From NCBI GenBank assembly GCA_947565865.1, contig CANOHT010000015.1, forward strand, positions 1 to 64,000: a DNA stretch of 64,000 nt, given 5' to 3'. Position numbers and translations under genes: made by a program. A model generated the notes under the pieces. The model was not told the origin of the DNA, ran no database searches, and was given only the letters and a program-made list of their open reading frames with translations. This document shows, piece by piece, positions 39,124 to 47,583 of the stretch (the stretch's first letter is position 1; each line of letters starts with the position of its first letter). Origin of the DNA: an uncultured Clostridia bacterium (GTDB lineage: Bacteria > Bacillota > Clostridia > Christensenellales > Aristaeellaceae).

Positions 39124-40326
39124 CTATTGACCGCGAAGCCGCAGAACTTCATCCAGGATGTCTTCGGCCAACTGGGCTTTCTGCCGCAGGGGACATTCCC
39201 GGGCGCCGTCGTAGGTAAGCAGTGTGGCGATGTTGGTATCGACGTTGAAGCCTGCGCCAGGCTGGCTGACATCATTGGCCACGATGAGGTCAAGATGCTT
39301 CTTGCCCAGCTTCCTGGCGGCGTTGTCCAGCAGATGCTCCGTCTCGGCGGCGAAGCCCACCAGCGTTTGTCCGGGTCGCTTCTGCGCGCCGATGGCAGCG
39401 GCAATGTCGGGGTTTTCCACCAATTCCAGGGTGAGCGGCGCGCCGGAACGCTTCTTCAGCTTCTGCGCAGATGGATGGGCAAAGCGGTAATCCGCCGGGG
39501 CGGCGGCCTGGATTACAATGTCCATGTCCGGGGCAAGGCGAAGGGCCTGGTCATGGAGCTCCAGGGTGGACTCGATGCGTACCAGGTGAACGCCCTCCGG
39601 CTCCGGCGCGGTGGTGGAGCCGGCGATCACCGTGACCTCCGCGCCCCTGGCCTTGGCGGCCCGGGCGATGGCAAAGCCCATCTTTCCCGAGGAATCATTG
39701 CTCAGGTAGCGCACGGGATCAAGCCGCTCCCGAGTGGCGCCCGCGGTGACAAGTACCTTCAGGCCCCGCATGTCCTGGCGAGGGCACAGCAGCGCTGTGA
39801 CGGCCTCAACGATGTCGGCGGGAGTGCTCATGCGTCCCGATCCCGTATCGCCGCAGGCCAAGAAGCCCGCGTCCGGTCCTACAACGTGGACGCCCCGCGC
39901 CCGCAGGGTCGCCATGTTCTGCCGCGTTGCCTCCGCCGTCCACATGCCGGTGTTCATGGCCGGGGCCACCAGGATCGGAGCTTTGGTGGCCAGCAGGGTG
40001 GTGGACAGCATATCGTCTGCGATGCCGCAGGCCATTTTTGCCAGGATGTTGGCAGTGGCCGGTGCGACCACAAAAACCTCCGCCCGCTTGGCCAGAGCAA
40101 TGTGCTCCACCTCCCAGGGCGCACGGCGGTCGAAGGTATCGGTGACAACAGGCTGATTGGATAGGGTTTCAAAGGTCAGTGGCTGGACGAATTCCATGGC
40201 GTTCTTGGTCATGATGACGTGAACGCTTGCCCCCAGCTTGCGCAGCCGGGATACGACTTCCGCCGCCTTGTAGGCAGCGATGCCGCCGGTGACGCCCAGC
40301 ACCACCTCTCTGCCTTGAAGGCTCAT
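39124..40326 (-). CDS. coaBC: bifunctional phosphopantothenoylcysteine decarboxylase/ligase
   Basis: Makes 4'-phosphopantetheine from phosphopantothenate and cysteine for coenzyme A. The 400-residue protein has the CoaC flavin half (VLGVTGGIAAYKAAE, active-site region APAMNTGMW, catalytic Cys in ACGDTGSGRM) and the CoaB ligase half from about residue 185 (VTAGATRERLDPVRYLSNDSSGKMG). The start overlaps the end of rpoZ by 4 bp. Last gene of the minus-strand yicC-gmk-rpoZ-coaBC group, a common Firmicutes order. Confidence 0.95.
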   Translation of the reverse strand: MSLQGREVVLGVTGGIAAYKAAEVVSRLRKLGASVHVIMTKNAMEFVQPLTFETLSNQPVVTDTFDRRAPWEVEHIALAKRAEVFVVAPATANILAKMACGIADDMLSTTLLATKAPILVAPAMNTGMWTAEATRQNMATLRARGVHVVGPDAGFLACGDTGSGRMSTPADIVEAVTALLCPRQDMRGLKVLVTAGATRERLDPVRYLSNDSSGKMGFAIARAAKARGAEVTVIAGSTTAPEPEGVHLVRIESTLELHDQALRLAPDMDIVIQAAAPADYRFAHPSAQKLKKRSGAPLTLELVENPDIAAAIGAQKRPGQTLVGFAAETEHLLDNAARKLGKKHLDLIVANDVSQPGAGFNVDTNIATLLTYDGARECPLRQKAQLAEDILDEVLRLRGQ

Positions 40327-40547
40327 TGATCCATCTGCTCCTCATCCGCAGCGGGGGCGTCATAGGTAATCAGGCCCCGGTTAATCTCCTCCACGGCGGT
40401 CTTGAGGGGCTTGAGGCCCTGAGCGTCGATGAGCGGCTGGCTGCCCGCCACAATCTGACGGCCGCGCTTGGAGGCTTCCACCACCAGGGTATAGCGGGAA
40501 TCGGCGTGCTCCAGCAGCTGCAGGACGTTGGGTTGAACAATGGACAT
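40323..40547 (-). CDS. rpoZ: DNA-directed RNA polymerase omega subunit
   Basis: Small RNA polymerase subunit that assists beta-prime folding. The 74-residue protein contains the omega core RYTLVVEASKRGRQIV followed by PLKTAVEEINRGLITY. The ATG at 40547 has AAGGAGG 8 nt upstream; an ATG at 40571 would place the site inside the gene. It overlaps coaBC by 4 bp and follows gmk, the usual arrangement. Confidence 0.92.
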   Translation of the reverse strand: MSIVQPNVLQLLEHADSRYTLVVEASKRGRQIVAGSQPLIDAQGLKPLKTAVEEINRGLITYDAPAADEEQMDQ

Positions 40548-40589
40548 GATCGGTTCCTCCTTATCATTCATCAGCCGGCAGGCGGCGTG

Positions 40590-41195
40590 TTATTCCTCGG
40601 GGACGGTGGGCTTGAAGCGCTGGGTATTGTGCTTCTCGGCGCGGATGACGGCCCTGAATTGACTGTAAGCCAGTTCAAATCCGTCGTTGACCACGACGTA
40701 GCGATAGCGGTGCTGCTGAAGAATTTCCTTGCGGGCGTTGTTCAACCGCTTCTCGATTTCGGCGGGATCTTCAGTGTTGCGGGTATGCAGGCGCTCGCGC
40801 AGCACCTTGAAGCTGGGGGGCAGGATGAAAATGCTCACGCAGTCAGGCTGCCGGGCCATGACGTTCAGCGCGCCCTGGGTGTCGATGTCCAGCACCACAT
40901 TCTTGCCTTCCTCCATGCGCTGGTTGACCTCCTGGCGCAGGGTACCGTAGCGGTGGCCGTGCACCGTGGCGTATTCCAGGAAGGCGTCCTCCGCCAGCAG
41001 ACGGTCGAATTCCTCCTCGGACTTGAAGTGGTAGTGAACATCGGGAATTTCGTAATCCCGGGGTCCCCGGGTGGTGGCGCTGACCGAGAACACGAAGGTA
41101 GGGTCGTCCTTGAGCAGGCGATCCACCAGGGTTCCCTTTCCCGCGCCCGAGGGCCCGGATACAACCAGCAGCATTCCCTTACGCTGAGGTTCCAT
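40590..41195 (-). CDS. gmk: guanylate kinase
   Basis: Phosphorylates GMP to GDP. The 201-residue protein shows the P-loop SGPSGAGKGTL (about 13-23), the GMP-binding TTRGPRDYEIPDVHYHF block and EYATVHGHRYGT, then VVLDIDTQG. The ATG at 41195 has AGGAGG 6 nt upstream. It lies 79 bp after yicC and 42 bp before rpoZ. The small remA (DUF370) gene often found between yicC and gmk in Firmicutes is absent here. Confidence 0.96.
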   Translation of the reverse strand: MEPQRKGMLLVVSGPSGAGKGTLVDRLLKDDPTFVFSVSATTRGPRDYEIPDVHYHFKSEEEFDRLLAEDAFLEYATVHGHRYGTLRQEVNQRMEEGKNVVLDIDTQGALNVMARQPDCVSIFILPPSFKVLRERLHTRNTEDPAEIEKRLNNARKEILQQHRYRYVVVNDGFELAYSQFRAVIRAEKHNTQRFKPTVPEE

Positions 41196-41274
41196 GCCAA
41201 TCCTCCTCTTTGGTATCACCCGGGCTGAAGGCGGGGGTGACGCTTGCGTCTGCATACAACCAAAGGCAACCCGG

Positions 41275-42147
41275 CTATTCGGCGTTCTGCACTTGTTCCC
41301 GCAGCTTCTCGATCTCGCTTTTGAGATCGACCACCAGCTGGGCAATGGCGGCGTCGGACGCTTTGGAGCCGATGGTGTTGGCCTCCCGGTTCATTTCCTG
41401 TACCAGGAAGTCCAGCTTCTTGCCGATTTCGCCGGAGGCGTCCAGGTAACGGCGCATTTGGGCGAAATGGCTTTCCAGCCGGGCCAGCTCCTCATCCACG
41501 GCGCAGCGGTCGGCCATCAGCGCGACCTCCTGGGCCAGCCGGGCGGAATCGGCCTGCTCCAGCTGCCACTGGTTGAGCCGGGCGTTCAGCCGGGCGCGGT
41601 ATTCCTCCACCACCAGGGGCGCCCGTTCCAGGATGCGAAGCCGCAACGCCTCCGCCTGCGCCAGATGGGCGGCAAGATCGGCCCGCAGGCTTTCGCCCTC
41701 CTTCTGGCGCATGTCGCACAGCTGCTGCAATGCCTCGCGGGCAGCGTCCAGGCAAAGGGCGGCGACGGCGTCCTCGTCCATCTCCGCCTCGCTGACGGTG
41801 ATGACGCCCTCCAGGGACATCAGCCGGGTAACGGTGAGGTCGTTGACCATGCCGGTGTCAGCGCATAGCTTGTCCGCCAGCGTCTTGTAGGCGGCGGCCA
41901 GCGCGCTGTCGGCCGTGGCCTGACGATTCCCGCCGTCGGTGCGGCTCACGGTAACAAACACATCCACATGACCGCGACGCAGCTGGGCTGCTAGGCATTT
42001 GCGGAGGCCGTCCTCCAGGAAGGAAAGGCTCCGGGGCAGGCGACAGCTTACATCCAGGAAGCGATGGTTGACCGCCCGAAGCTCCACGGTGGCCGTCCAG
42101 GGAGCGGCACTGAGCTGACAGCGGCCGCAGCCCGTCATACTGCGCAT
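41275..42147 (-). CDS. yicC: YicC-family endoribonuclease
   Basis: The 290-residue protein begins with RSMTGCGR, the signature of YicC proteins, followed by AVNHRFLDVSCRLPR. It ends with the DUF1732 block DFLVQEMNREANTIGSKA. YicC of E. coli and YloC of Bacillus are endoribonucleases acting in mRNA and small RNA turnover. First gene of the minus-strand operon, with a promoter at 42181-42209. Confidence 0.94.
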   Translation of the reverse strand: MRSMTGCGRCQLSAAPWTATVELRAVNHRFLDVSCRLPRSLSFLEDGLRKCLAAQLRRGHVDVFVTVSRTDGGNRQATADSALAAAYKTLADKLCADTGMVNDLTVTRLMSLEGVITVSEAEMDEDAVAALCLDAAREALQQLCDMRQKEGESLRADLAAHLAQAEALRLRILERAPLVVEEYRARLNARLNQWQLEQADSARLAQEVALMADRCAVDEELARLESHFAQMRRYLDASGEIGKKLDFLVQEMNREANTIGSKASDAAIAQLVVDLKSEIEKLREQVQNAE

Positions 42148-42180
42148 GGCTTTCCCTCCTCATCCTCTTGTTGAAATAAT

Positions 42181-42209
42181 ATTATATCATACTCCCGGAA
42201 CGCTGACAA
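42181..42209 (-). promoter_or_regulatory. promoter of the yicC-gmk-rpoZ-coaBC operon
   Basis: On the minus strand: -35 TTGTCA (42209-42204), 17-bp spacer, perfect -10 TATAAT (42186-42181). Confidence 0.8.
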
Positions 42210-42241
42210 GGTTCCCTGGAAGATTTTCTCCGCGGAGGCCG

Positions 42242-42961
42242 TCAGTCCCGGCAGGTCTCCACGCCGTCCTGATGGGTGACAAAGCGGCAGGGGCCGGCGG
42301 TCTCGGCCGTCAGGGAAAAGACATTGTTCGCACTTTGGGCATGAAAGCGTCCCAGACCCGGCAACGCCAAATCCGCGGATGCTCCGGGCTGGAACCAGTG
42401 AATCGTCAGGCGGTTTTGACCGTCCGGCAGCATCGACGTGCCGTCCACCCGGACGGCCAGCAGTGCGTTTTCCCGAATGAGCAGCGGCATGGCGCTGGCG
42501 CTCCGCAGCCGCCGGAAGGCGCCCGAGACAGTCTCGCCTGTCATCAGTTCCGTCCAGACGCCGGGGGGCGGCAATGCGTCCACCGCGCCCTCATCGGATA
42601 GGGGACAAACCGCGATATCGTCGCCCAGGAAAAAACAGCCCTGCCCCTCCCGTGCCTTCGCATTGTTCAGATGAAGCGCAAGGCTTGCCCGAAGGCCCAC
42701 ATACCGCCGCAGCACGTTTCCTGCCCGGGCATCCCGGCTTAGATGGCGCGCCACGTCCTCCGCCGGAAGGGCCTCGCCCCGCATGATGGCCTCCGCCGCG
42801 CGGCAGAGGAAGGCCTCTCGTTCCGCAGCGGTTTGAAAACGCGGGCATGGCGTCACTGTGACGCCCGCCACGGGGATGTCCTGAGCCTGGCAGAGCGCAA
42901 AGACCCGTTCCACCGCTTCGCGGTCAGCCAAGTGCTTGGATAGCCATAGTCCCAATTGCAT
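42242..42961 (-). CDS. GH31-like protein lacking the catalytic barrel
   Basis: The 239-residue product looks like the ends of a GH31 alpha-xylosidase joined together. Residues 1-40 (LGLWLSKHLADREAVERVF) match the barrel entry where family members read GLWL then a DEATV-like helix. Residues about 95-190 match the end of the enzyme: a helix before GQGCFFLGDDIAVCPL (usually MLGDDLLVAPV), PPPGVWTELMTGETVSG and MPLLIRENALLAV. The several hundred residues that carry both catalytic aspartates are missing. The frame is intact and AGGAGG sits 9 nt before the ATG at 42961, so it is probably expressed. Catalysis is not expected. Confidence 0.6.
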   Translation of the reverse strand: MQLGLWLSKHLADREAVERVFALCQAQDIPVAGVTVTPCPRFQTAAEREAFLCRAAEAIMRGEALPAEDVARHLSRDARAGNVLRRYVGLRASLALHLNNAKAREGQGCFFLGDDIAVCPLSDEGAVDALPPPGVWTELMTGETVSGAFRRLRSASAMPLLIRENALLAVRVDGTSMLPDGQNRLTIHWFQPGASADLALPGLGRFHAQSANNVFSLTAETAGPCRFVTHQDGVETCRD

Positions 42962-43024
42962 GGTCATCGCCCTCCTGATGGCAGTATAGCACATTTCCGG
43001 GGGATGGAAAAGGGGCCGCCGCGC

Positions 43025-43053
43025 TTGACAAACGGCGGGTCTGGGAGTATGAT
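43025..43053 (+). promoter_or_regulatory. promoter of rnpB
   Basis: -35 TTGACA (43025-43030), 17-bp spacer, -10 TATGAT (43048-43053), placing the start about 8 bp later at the RNase P RNA 5' end. Confidence 0.85.
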
Positions 43054-43060
43054 AGACGAG

Positions 43061-43434
43061 CATGAGGTGATTAGGCGATCGCGTGCCGCAAGGCATGAGG
43101 AAAGTCCGAGCACCATAGGGCAGGGTGCCAGCTAACGGCTGGTGGAGGCGACTCCAAGGAGAGTGCAACAGAGAGATACCGCCCTGTATGCCGTGAGACT
43201 CCCGCTTGAAAAGCGGCAGGCACACGGCATGCAGGGTAAGGGTGGAAAGGCGAGGTAAGAGCTCACCCACGGCTTGGCGACTTGTCCGTGATGTAAACCC
43301 CACCTGGTGCAAGATGCAATGGGGACAATGCGGCTGCCCGTCGCCTGCCCCGCAATCGCTGGAGCCCGCGCGGCGACGCCGGGCCTGGATAGATGATCGC
43401 CCTCGACAGAACTCGGCTTACGATCACGCTCATG
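43061..43434 (+). ncRNA. rnpB: RNase P RNA, bacterial type A
   Basis: Catalytic RNA that trims the 5' ends of tRNA precursors. Conserved blocks appear in order: GAGGAAAGTCCGAGC, CAGAGAGATACCGCC, GGTAAGAGCTCACC, GATGCAATGGGGAC, TAGATGATCGCC and ACAGAACTCGGCTTACGA. The ends pair as stem P1 (CATGAGGTGAT at 43061 with ATCACGCTCATG at 43423). The layout is of the ancestral A type rather than the Bacillus B type, as found in many Clostridia. Promoter at 43025 and terminator at 43440. Confidence 0.97.
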
Positions 43435-43439
43435 GGAAC

Positions 43440-43463
43440 AAAAGTGGCTTTCGCCACTTTTTT
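43440..43463 (+). terminator. rnpB terminator (GTGGC palindrome family copy)
   Basis: AAAAGTGGC / GCCACTTTTTT with a TTTC loop, 5 bp after rnpB. It is a member of the spacer palindrome family and here clearly in terminator position. Confidence 0.88.
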
Positions 43464-43589
43464 GAGTTGCGGCGCGTCCTTGCCGGTTGATGTACGCCTT
43501 TGGGTACTCTGATACCTCCCGGGGCGTTTTGACCGGCTTCCGGCCGCCTTTCCCAAGTGGATACAAAGGATAAGGAAGGGAGCTTGCCG

Positions 43590-44330
43590 ATGCGAAAGCG
43601 GATGATTGCGTGGGTGCTGACCTGCGCGTCGCTCCTGGCACTGTGCATGTCAGCGCAGGCCGCAGCCAAGGATTTCACTGTCCGTCATGGGGATCAGACA
43701 CGCAAGCGGGTGGCCGTCACCATTGACGACTGCTTCAGTCTGGAGCATACTGTCGCGGCCTTTGAGCTGGCCAATCGTTATGAGGTGCCGATCACGTTCT
43801 TCATGTTGGGCATCAACCTGCCCGAGCAGGACGCGGAGGTTTGGCGGGCCATTGCGGATTCTCAATGCGAGATCGGCAACCATACCTACGGGCATATCAG
43901 CCTGACGACACTGGATGCCCGGGGGATTTACGCACAGCTGATGAAGGCGCAGGAGCAGCTGGACGCCAAGCTGGGCTACCATTACCCGATGCAGGTGATG
44001 CGTCCGCCCTACGGTCATCTGAACCGTGACGGCAAGAACCATGTGCTGAAGGCTATCGAGGACGTGGGCTATACTCATGCCGTGCTGTGGGATGTAAGCC
44101 AGACCGATCCCGAGCAGTGCTATCGCCGGGTGAAGAACGGGAGCATTCTGCTCTTTCATACCCAGGCCAAGGATATCCGCTGCCTAGAAGAATTGATTCC
44201 GCGCCTGCTGGAGGACGGCTATGAATTGGTGACGGTCAGCGAGATGCTGGACATGCCCCCCGTGGCTACCTCAACGGATATGTACACTTATGTTTATTAT
44301 CATGACTGGCAAAAGCAGCAGGAACAGTGA
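43590..44330 (+). CDS. polysaccharide deacetylase (NodB/CE4 family), secreted
   Basis: Metal-dependent deacetylase of N-acetylated sugars in the wall or in chitin-like polymers. The 246 residues start with a signal peptide (VLTCASLLALCMSAQAAA, cut near 26). NodB motifs are complete: AVTIDDCF (catalytic Asp), GNHTYGHISL (two zinc-binding His) and MRPPYGHLN. The family in sporulators includes PdaA/PdaB, which act in cortex formation; assignment to either is not possible. The ATG at 43590 follows AAGGAAGGGAG. The sugar acetyltransferase gene lies 66 bp downstream. Confidence 0.9.
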   Translation: MRKRMIAWVLTCASLLALCMSAQAAAKDFTVRHGDQTRKRVAVTIDDCFSLEHTVAAFELANRYEVPITFFMLGINLPEQDAEVWRAIADSQCEIGNHTYGHISLTTLDARGIYAQLMKAQEQLDAKLGYHYPMQVMRPPYGHLNRDGKNHVLKAIEDVGYTHAVLWDVSQTDPEQCYRRVKNGSILLFHTQAKDIRCLEELIPRLLEDGYELVTVSEMLDMPPVATSTDMYTYVYYHDWQKQQEQ

Positions 44331-44396
44331 CGCAGGACGGCGAGCTGGCCGAAGGGCAGCGCTCCCGCCGGAGCATACCGTTAAGGAGAAGCGTAT

Positions 44397-45035
44397 ATGA
44401 CGACGACCAAGGATAAGATGCACGGCTGCCAGCTGTATGATCCCAACGATGAGGCGATCATGCGGGAACAGGCCCTTTGCCTGGAAAAGCAGTATGATTA
44501 CAATATGACCCGTCCGTCGGAGGCAGACAGGCGAGCGTTGCTGCTGAAGGATATGTTCGCGGAAATCGGCGAGGGCTGCTATATTGAACCGCCGCTGCAT
44601 GCCAACTGGGGCGGTCGCCACGTCCATTTCGGCAGCTGCGTCTACGCCAACTTCAACCTGACCCTGGTGGATGATACCCGCATTGATGTGGGCGATTATA
44701 CCTTGTTCGGCCCCAATGTGACGGTGGCGACCGCGGCGCATCCGCTCCTGCCCGCGCTGCGGAAGCTGGGCTACCAGTACAACGCGCCGGTGCGCATCGG
44801 TAAGAACTGCTGGATTGGCGCGGGGGCGGTCATCCTTCCGGGCGTCACCATCGGAGATAACGTCGTGGTGGGCGCGGGGAGCGTCGTGACGAAGGATCTG
44901 CCGGATGGCGTGGTCGCTGTGGGTAACCCGTGCAGGGTGCTGCGCAAAATCAGTGAGCACGATAAGGAATACTTCTTCAAGGATCGAAGAATTGATTACA
45001 GCATGCTGCCCATCCGGCCGGAGGACTTGGAATAA
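44397..45035 (+). CDS. sugar O-acetyltransferase (maltose/galactoside acetyltransferase type)
   Basis: Acetyl-CoA-dependent enzyme of the LacA/Maa group, 212 residues. An N-terminal helical Mac domain (KMHGCQLYDPND) precedes the left-handed beta-helix with hexapeptide repeats (VRIGKNCWIGAGAVILPGV). The catalytic His is in ATAAHP. It ends with the family motif VAVGNPCRVLRKI. The substrate is an unknown sugar. The ATG at 44397 follows TTAAGGAGAAGCG. The downstream 250-bp spacer holds no gene but ends in a palindrome at 45219. Confidence 0.92.
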   Translation: MTTTKDKMHGCQLYDPNDEAIMREQALCLEKQYDYNMTRPSEADRRALLLKDMFAEIGEGCYIEPPLHANWGGRHVHFGSCVYANFNLTLVDDTRIDVGDYTLFGPNVTVATAAHPLLPALRKLGYQYNAPVRIGKNCWIGAGAVILPGVTIGDNVVVGAGSVVTKDLPDGVVAVGNPCRVLRKISEHDKEYFFKDRRIDYSMLPIRPEDLE

Positions 45036-45218
45036 AGGAAGGGGCTGGCTCAGCGCCACCTTTCCCAAGTGCCTCAAAGTCATGGGAGGGGTCGGAGCGC
45101 CTCTGCGGAGCGTGAGAACGGGCCGAAGCCCCGGTACAGGGATTTTCGTGCCTGTTTGCCCGAAATGCTTCCTCCCACAAACGGCCGGCGGAACGGCTTG
45201 TGAGTGCGTGCGCAGCGC

Positions 45219-45245
45219 AAAAAAGCGGCACAGGCCGCTTTTTTC
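45219..45245. terminator. bidirectional terminator, GCGGC palindrome family copy
   Basis: AAAAAAGCGGC pairs with GCCGCTTTTTT around ACAG, with T-tracts on both strands. It lies between convergent genes and can end both transcripts. Confidence 0.88.
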
Positions 45246-45286
45246 ATAGGCTTCCGCCTTCTGCCGCGCGACGCGTGGCAGAGGCG

Positions 45287-46423
45287 TTATTTCAATACGC
45301 TCATTTCCCGCCCATAGGGATCAAACAGCCGCGCCGTGTCCTGCTTGGAGGTGTGCCAGACCTTCGTGTCCGGCCAGACATAATCGCCGAGTCGCTCGGA
45401 GGACTCGCTGCTGACGGCGATGATCTCCCCGGGCTGCGCGATGGCTCCTGCCGGGAAGACGAACAGCTCTTCCCCTCGTTCGGACAGGATGAACCAGTCC
45501 GTCAGGTCAATGGGCTGTGCGCCCGTGTTTTGCAGGCGGATGGTATCGTCCTCGCCCTTGTCCAGCAGCGCCATGCCCTGGGGGGCTTCCGGCGGAACAG
45601 GCCAGTCCCGAAGGCTGGCTTCAGCCTGACCCTCGCGCATCCATACCAGCACCCCGGCCGAGGCGGCCTGGGTCTGAACGATCTTCGCGCCGGCGCTTTG
45701 AAGCAGCGTGATGACCCGGGGAGAGGGCGTATCGGGTTCCTCCATGGTATTGGTGGAGATGACGGCCAGTTTGGGCTGTACGGCTTCAATCAGCGCGGCG
45801 GAGGTGGCGTCGTCTTCCCCGTGATTGCCTACCTTCAGCACCTGGCAGGCGGGGATAAGGCCAGCGTCCAGCAGGGTCTGCTCCTCGGGAAATTCCATGT
45901 CGCCCGCCAGCAGCATCCGACCGCCGCCCGCTTCCACCAGCAGTACCAGAGAATTGTTGTTTTCCTTTTCGCTGGGTTCCACAGGACCGAGGACGGTGAT
46001 GCTGCCGCCTTCCAGCGGCAGGGTGTCTCCGCCGGAAAGCCAGGCGACCTCCTGGCCTCGCAGCGCCGCCGCCCGGATGACCTTGTGCTTGCTTTCCTTC
46101 CGGGTGTACCAAACCGGCGCGTACCAGCCATCCACCTGAATGGAGGACATAGCCAGGGCCTGCGCGCCGCCCGCGTGGTCGCCATCCGTATGGGTGACGA
46201 TGACGCCGTCCAGCCGAGTGACGCCCTCGGTCTTCAGCGCTCGGGAAAGCTGGCCCCAGCTGGCCTCCGTGCCTGTATCAATGAGGTAGGCGCTGCCGCC
46301 GCTGCGCAGGAGCAGGGCGTCCGCCTTGCCTACGTTGATGGCCAGCAGGGAGACGTCGCCCTCCGCGTGGGCGCAGGATGTGAGGGTCAGGCAGGAGAGA
46401 AGAAGCATCAGCAGTCGCAGCAT
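45287..46423 (-). CDS. metallo-beta-lactamase-fold lipoprotein with lamin-tail domain
   Basis: Protein of 378 residues with a lipoprotein signal (LTLTSC, Cys17), so probably anchored outside the membrane. Residues about 23-270 form a ComEC/Rec2-type MBL domain with the metal motif HTDGDH (His78, Asp80, Asp82, His83) and later GDMEFPEE and VGNHGEDD. Residues about 285-378 resemble a lamin-tail (LTD) beta domain (IRLQNTGAQPIDLTDWFI). Such fusions are seen in secreted nucleases or competence-like hydrolases. No ComEC channel is encoded here, so the substrate is open. Confidence 0.82.
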   Translation of the reverse strand: MLRLLMLLLSCLTLTSCAHAEGDVSLLAINVGKADALLLRSGGSAYLIDTGTEASWGQLSRALKTEGVTRLDGVIVTHTDGDHAGGAQALAMSSIQVDGWYAPVWYTRKESKHKVIRAAALRGQEVAWLSGGDTLPLEGGSITVLGPVEPSEKENNNSLVLLVEAGGGRMLLAGDMEFPEEQTLLDAGLIPACQVLKVGNHGEDDATSAALIEAVQPKLAVISTNTMEEPDTPSPRVITLLQSAGAKIVQTQAASAGVLVWMREGQAEASLRDWPVPPEAPQGMALLDKGEDDTIRLQNTGAQPIDLTDWFILSERGEELFVFPAGAIAQPGEIIAVSSESSERLGDYVWPDTKVWHTSKQDTARLFDPYGREMSVLK

Positions 46424-46482
46424 GGCAGGAACTCCTTTCTGTATAAATCATACAACGAAAACGACCATTGAATTCGTTCCGA

Positions 46483-46511
46483 TTGACGAAAAATCCTGCC
46501 TGTGCTATCAT
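46483..46511 (+). promoter_or_regulatory. promoter of tadA
   Basis: -35 TTGACG (46483-46488), 17-bp spacer, -10 TATCAT (46506-46511). Confidence 0.7.
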
Positions 46512-46531
46512 TTTCATAAGGAGCTGATGGT

Positions 46532-46990
46532 ATGGAGCGATGGATGCGCCTGGCCATCCGGGAGGCGGAAGCGGCGGCAAGGCAGGGGGAAATCCCGGTG
46601 GGCGCGGTGCTGGTGCGGGGCGACGCGCTGGTCTGCGCGGCCCATAATCTGCGGGAGAGGACTCATGATCCCACGGCCCACGCGGAGCTTTTGTGCCTGC
46701 GGGAGGGCGCGCGGCTGCTGGGGGACTGGCGGCTGCGGGACTGCGCCCTGTATGTCACGCTGGAGCCCTGTCCCATGTGTGCTGGAGCCATGGTGATGAG
46801 CCAGCTGGGACTGTGCGTGTTCGGTGCGGCGGATTCGCGACAGGGCTGCTGCGGGAGCGTCTATGACCTGCCGGGGGACGCGGCCCTGCACGGCGTGACC
46901 CGGTGGCAGGGAGGGCTGCTGGCGGAGGAATGCGCAAAGCTGCTGGCGGACTTTTTTGCCAGTCGGCGCGGTGAGGAGACGGTGCGGTGA
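46532..46990 (+). CDS. tadA: tRNA-specific adenosine deaminase
   Basis: Converts adenosine 34 of tRNA-Arg(ACG) to inosine. The 152-residue protein has the deaminase zinc site HAE (His50, Glu52) and PCPMC (Cys80, Cys83), and the N-terminal AARQGEIPVGAVLV typical of TadA. The ATG at 46532 follows AAGGAGCTGATGGT. The next gene starts inside its stop codon. Confidence 0.94.
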   Translation: MERWMRLAIREAEAAARQGEIPVGAVLVRGDALVCAAHNLRERTHDPTAHAELLCLREGARLLGDWRLRDCALYVTLEPCPMCAGAMVMSQLGLCVFGAADSRQGCCGSVYDLPGDAALHGVTRWQGGLLAEECAKLLADFFASRRGEETVR

Positions 46991-47583
46991 GGAAGGTCTA
47001 TGTTTATCTGTATGAGGACATGGCGGATTTTGAGGTGACGCTGCTTCTGCATCGCCTGCGCAAGGACGGCGGCCGGGAGATCGAGGCTGTTGCGGAGACC
47101 CTGGAGCCGGTTAAGGCCCAGTCCGGGCTGCGGTATTGGCCGGACAGGTGTATCGAGGATACGGAGGCTGCAGACGCCGAGGCGCTGCTGATTCCCGGCG
47201 GGCCCATCAACCCCGGACAGAACGCCATCATTCCGCTGGTACGGGATGTCATCCAGCAGGGAGGTCTGGTGGGAGCGATTTGCTTCGGGCCGCAGTTCCT
47301 GGCCCGGGCGGGTATCCTCAAGGACTTCCGCTACACCACTTCCTGCACGGAGGAAAAAATTCATCAGCTGGGCCTGGAGGATCCCTTTCCCCGGGAACGG
47401 TTTGTGCAGGCGCGGGTGGTGCGGGACGGCCATCTGATTACCGCCCAGGGCTATGCCTTTGTGGATTTCGCGGAGGCGGTCTGCGACGCTCTGCATGTTA
47501 TTCCAGAAGATCGGCGGCACGCGCTTGTCGGTCGAATCAAAGCAACGACAGGAGGAAATGACCATGGCACGGAACGAGGATAA
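46987..47583 (+). CDS. DJ-1/PfpI family protein
   Basis: Cytoplasmic protein of 198 residues with the flavodoxin-like DJ-1 fold. The nucleophile elbow is GAICFGPQFLA with the reactive Cys near residue 99. Acidic residues near the start (YEDMADFEV) fit the usual helper glutamate. Members include proteases, glyoxalases and stress proteins; the exact role cannot be told. The GTG start at 46987 overlaps the tadA stop (GTGA), showing translational coupling. The next small gene overlaps its 3' end. Confidence 0.85.
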   Translation: MRKVYVYLYEDMADFEVTLLLHRLRKDGGREIEAVAETLEPVKAQSGLRYWPDRCIEDTEAADAEALLIPGGPINPGQNAIIPLVRDVIQQGGLVGAICFGPQFLARAGILKDFRYTTSCTEEKIHQLGLEDPFPRERFVQARVVRDGHLITAQGYAFVDFAEAVCDALHVIPEDRRHALVGRIKATTGGNDHGTERG

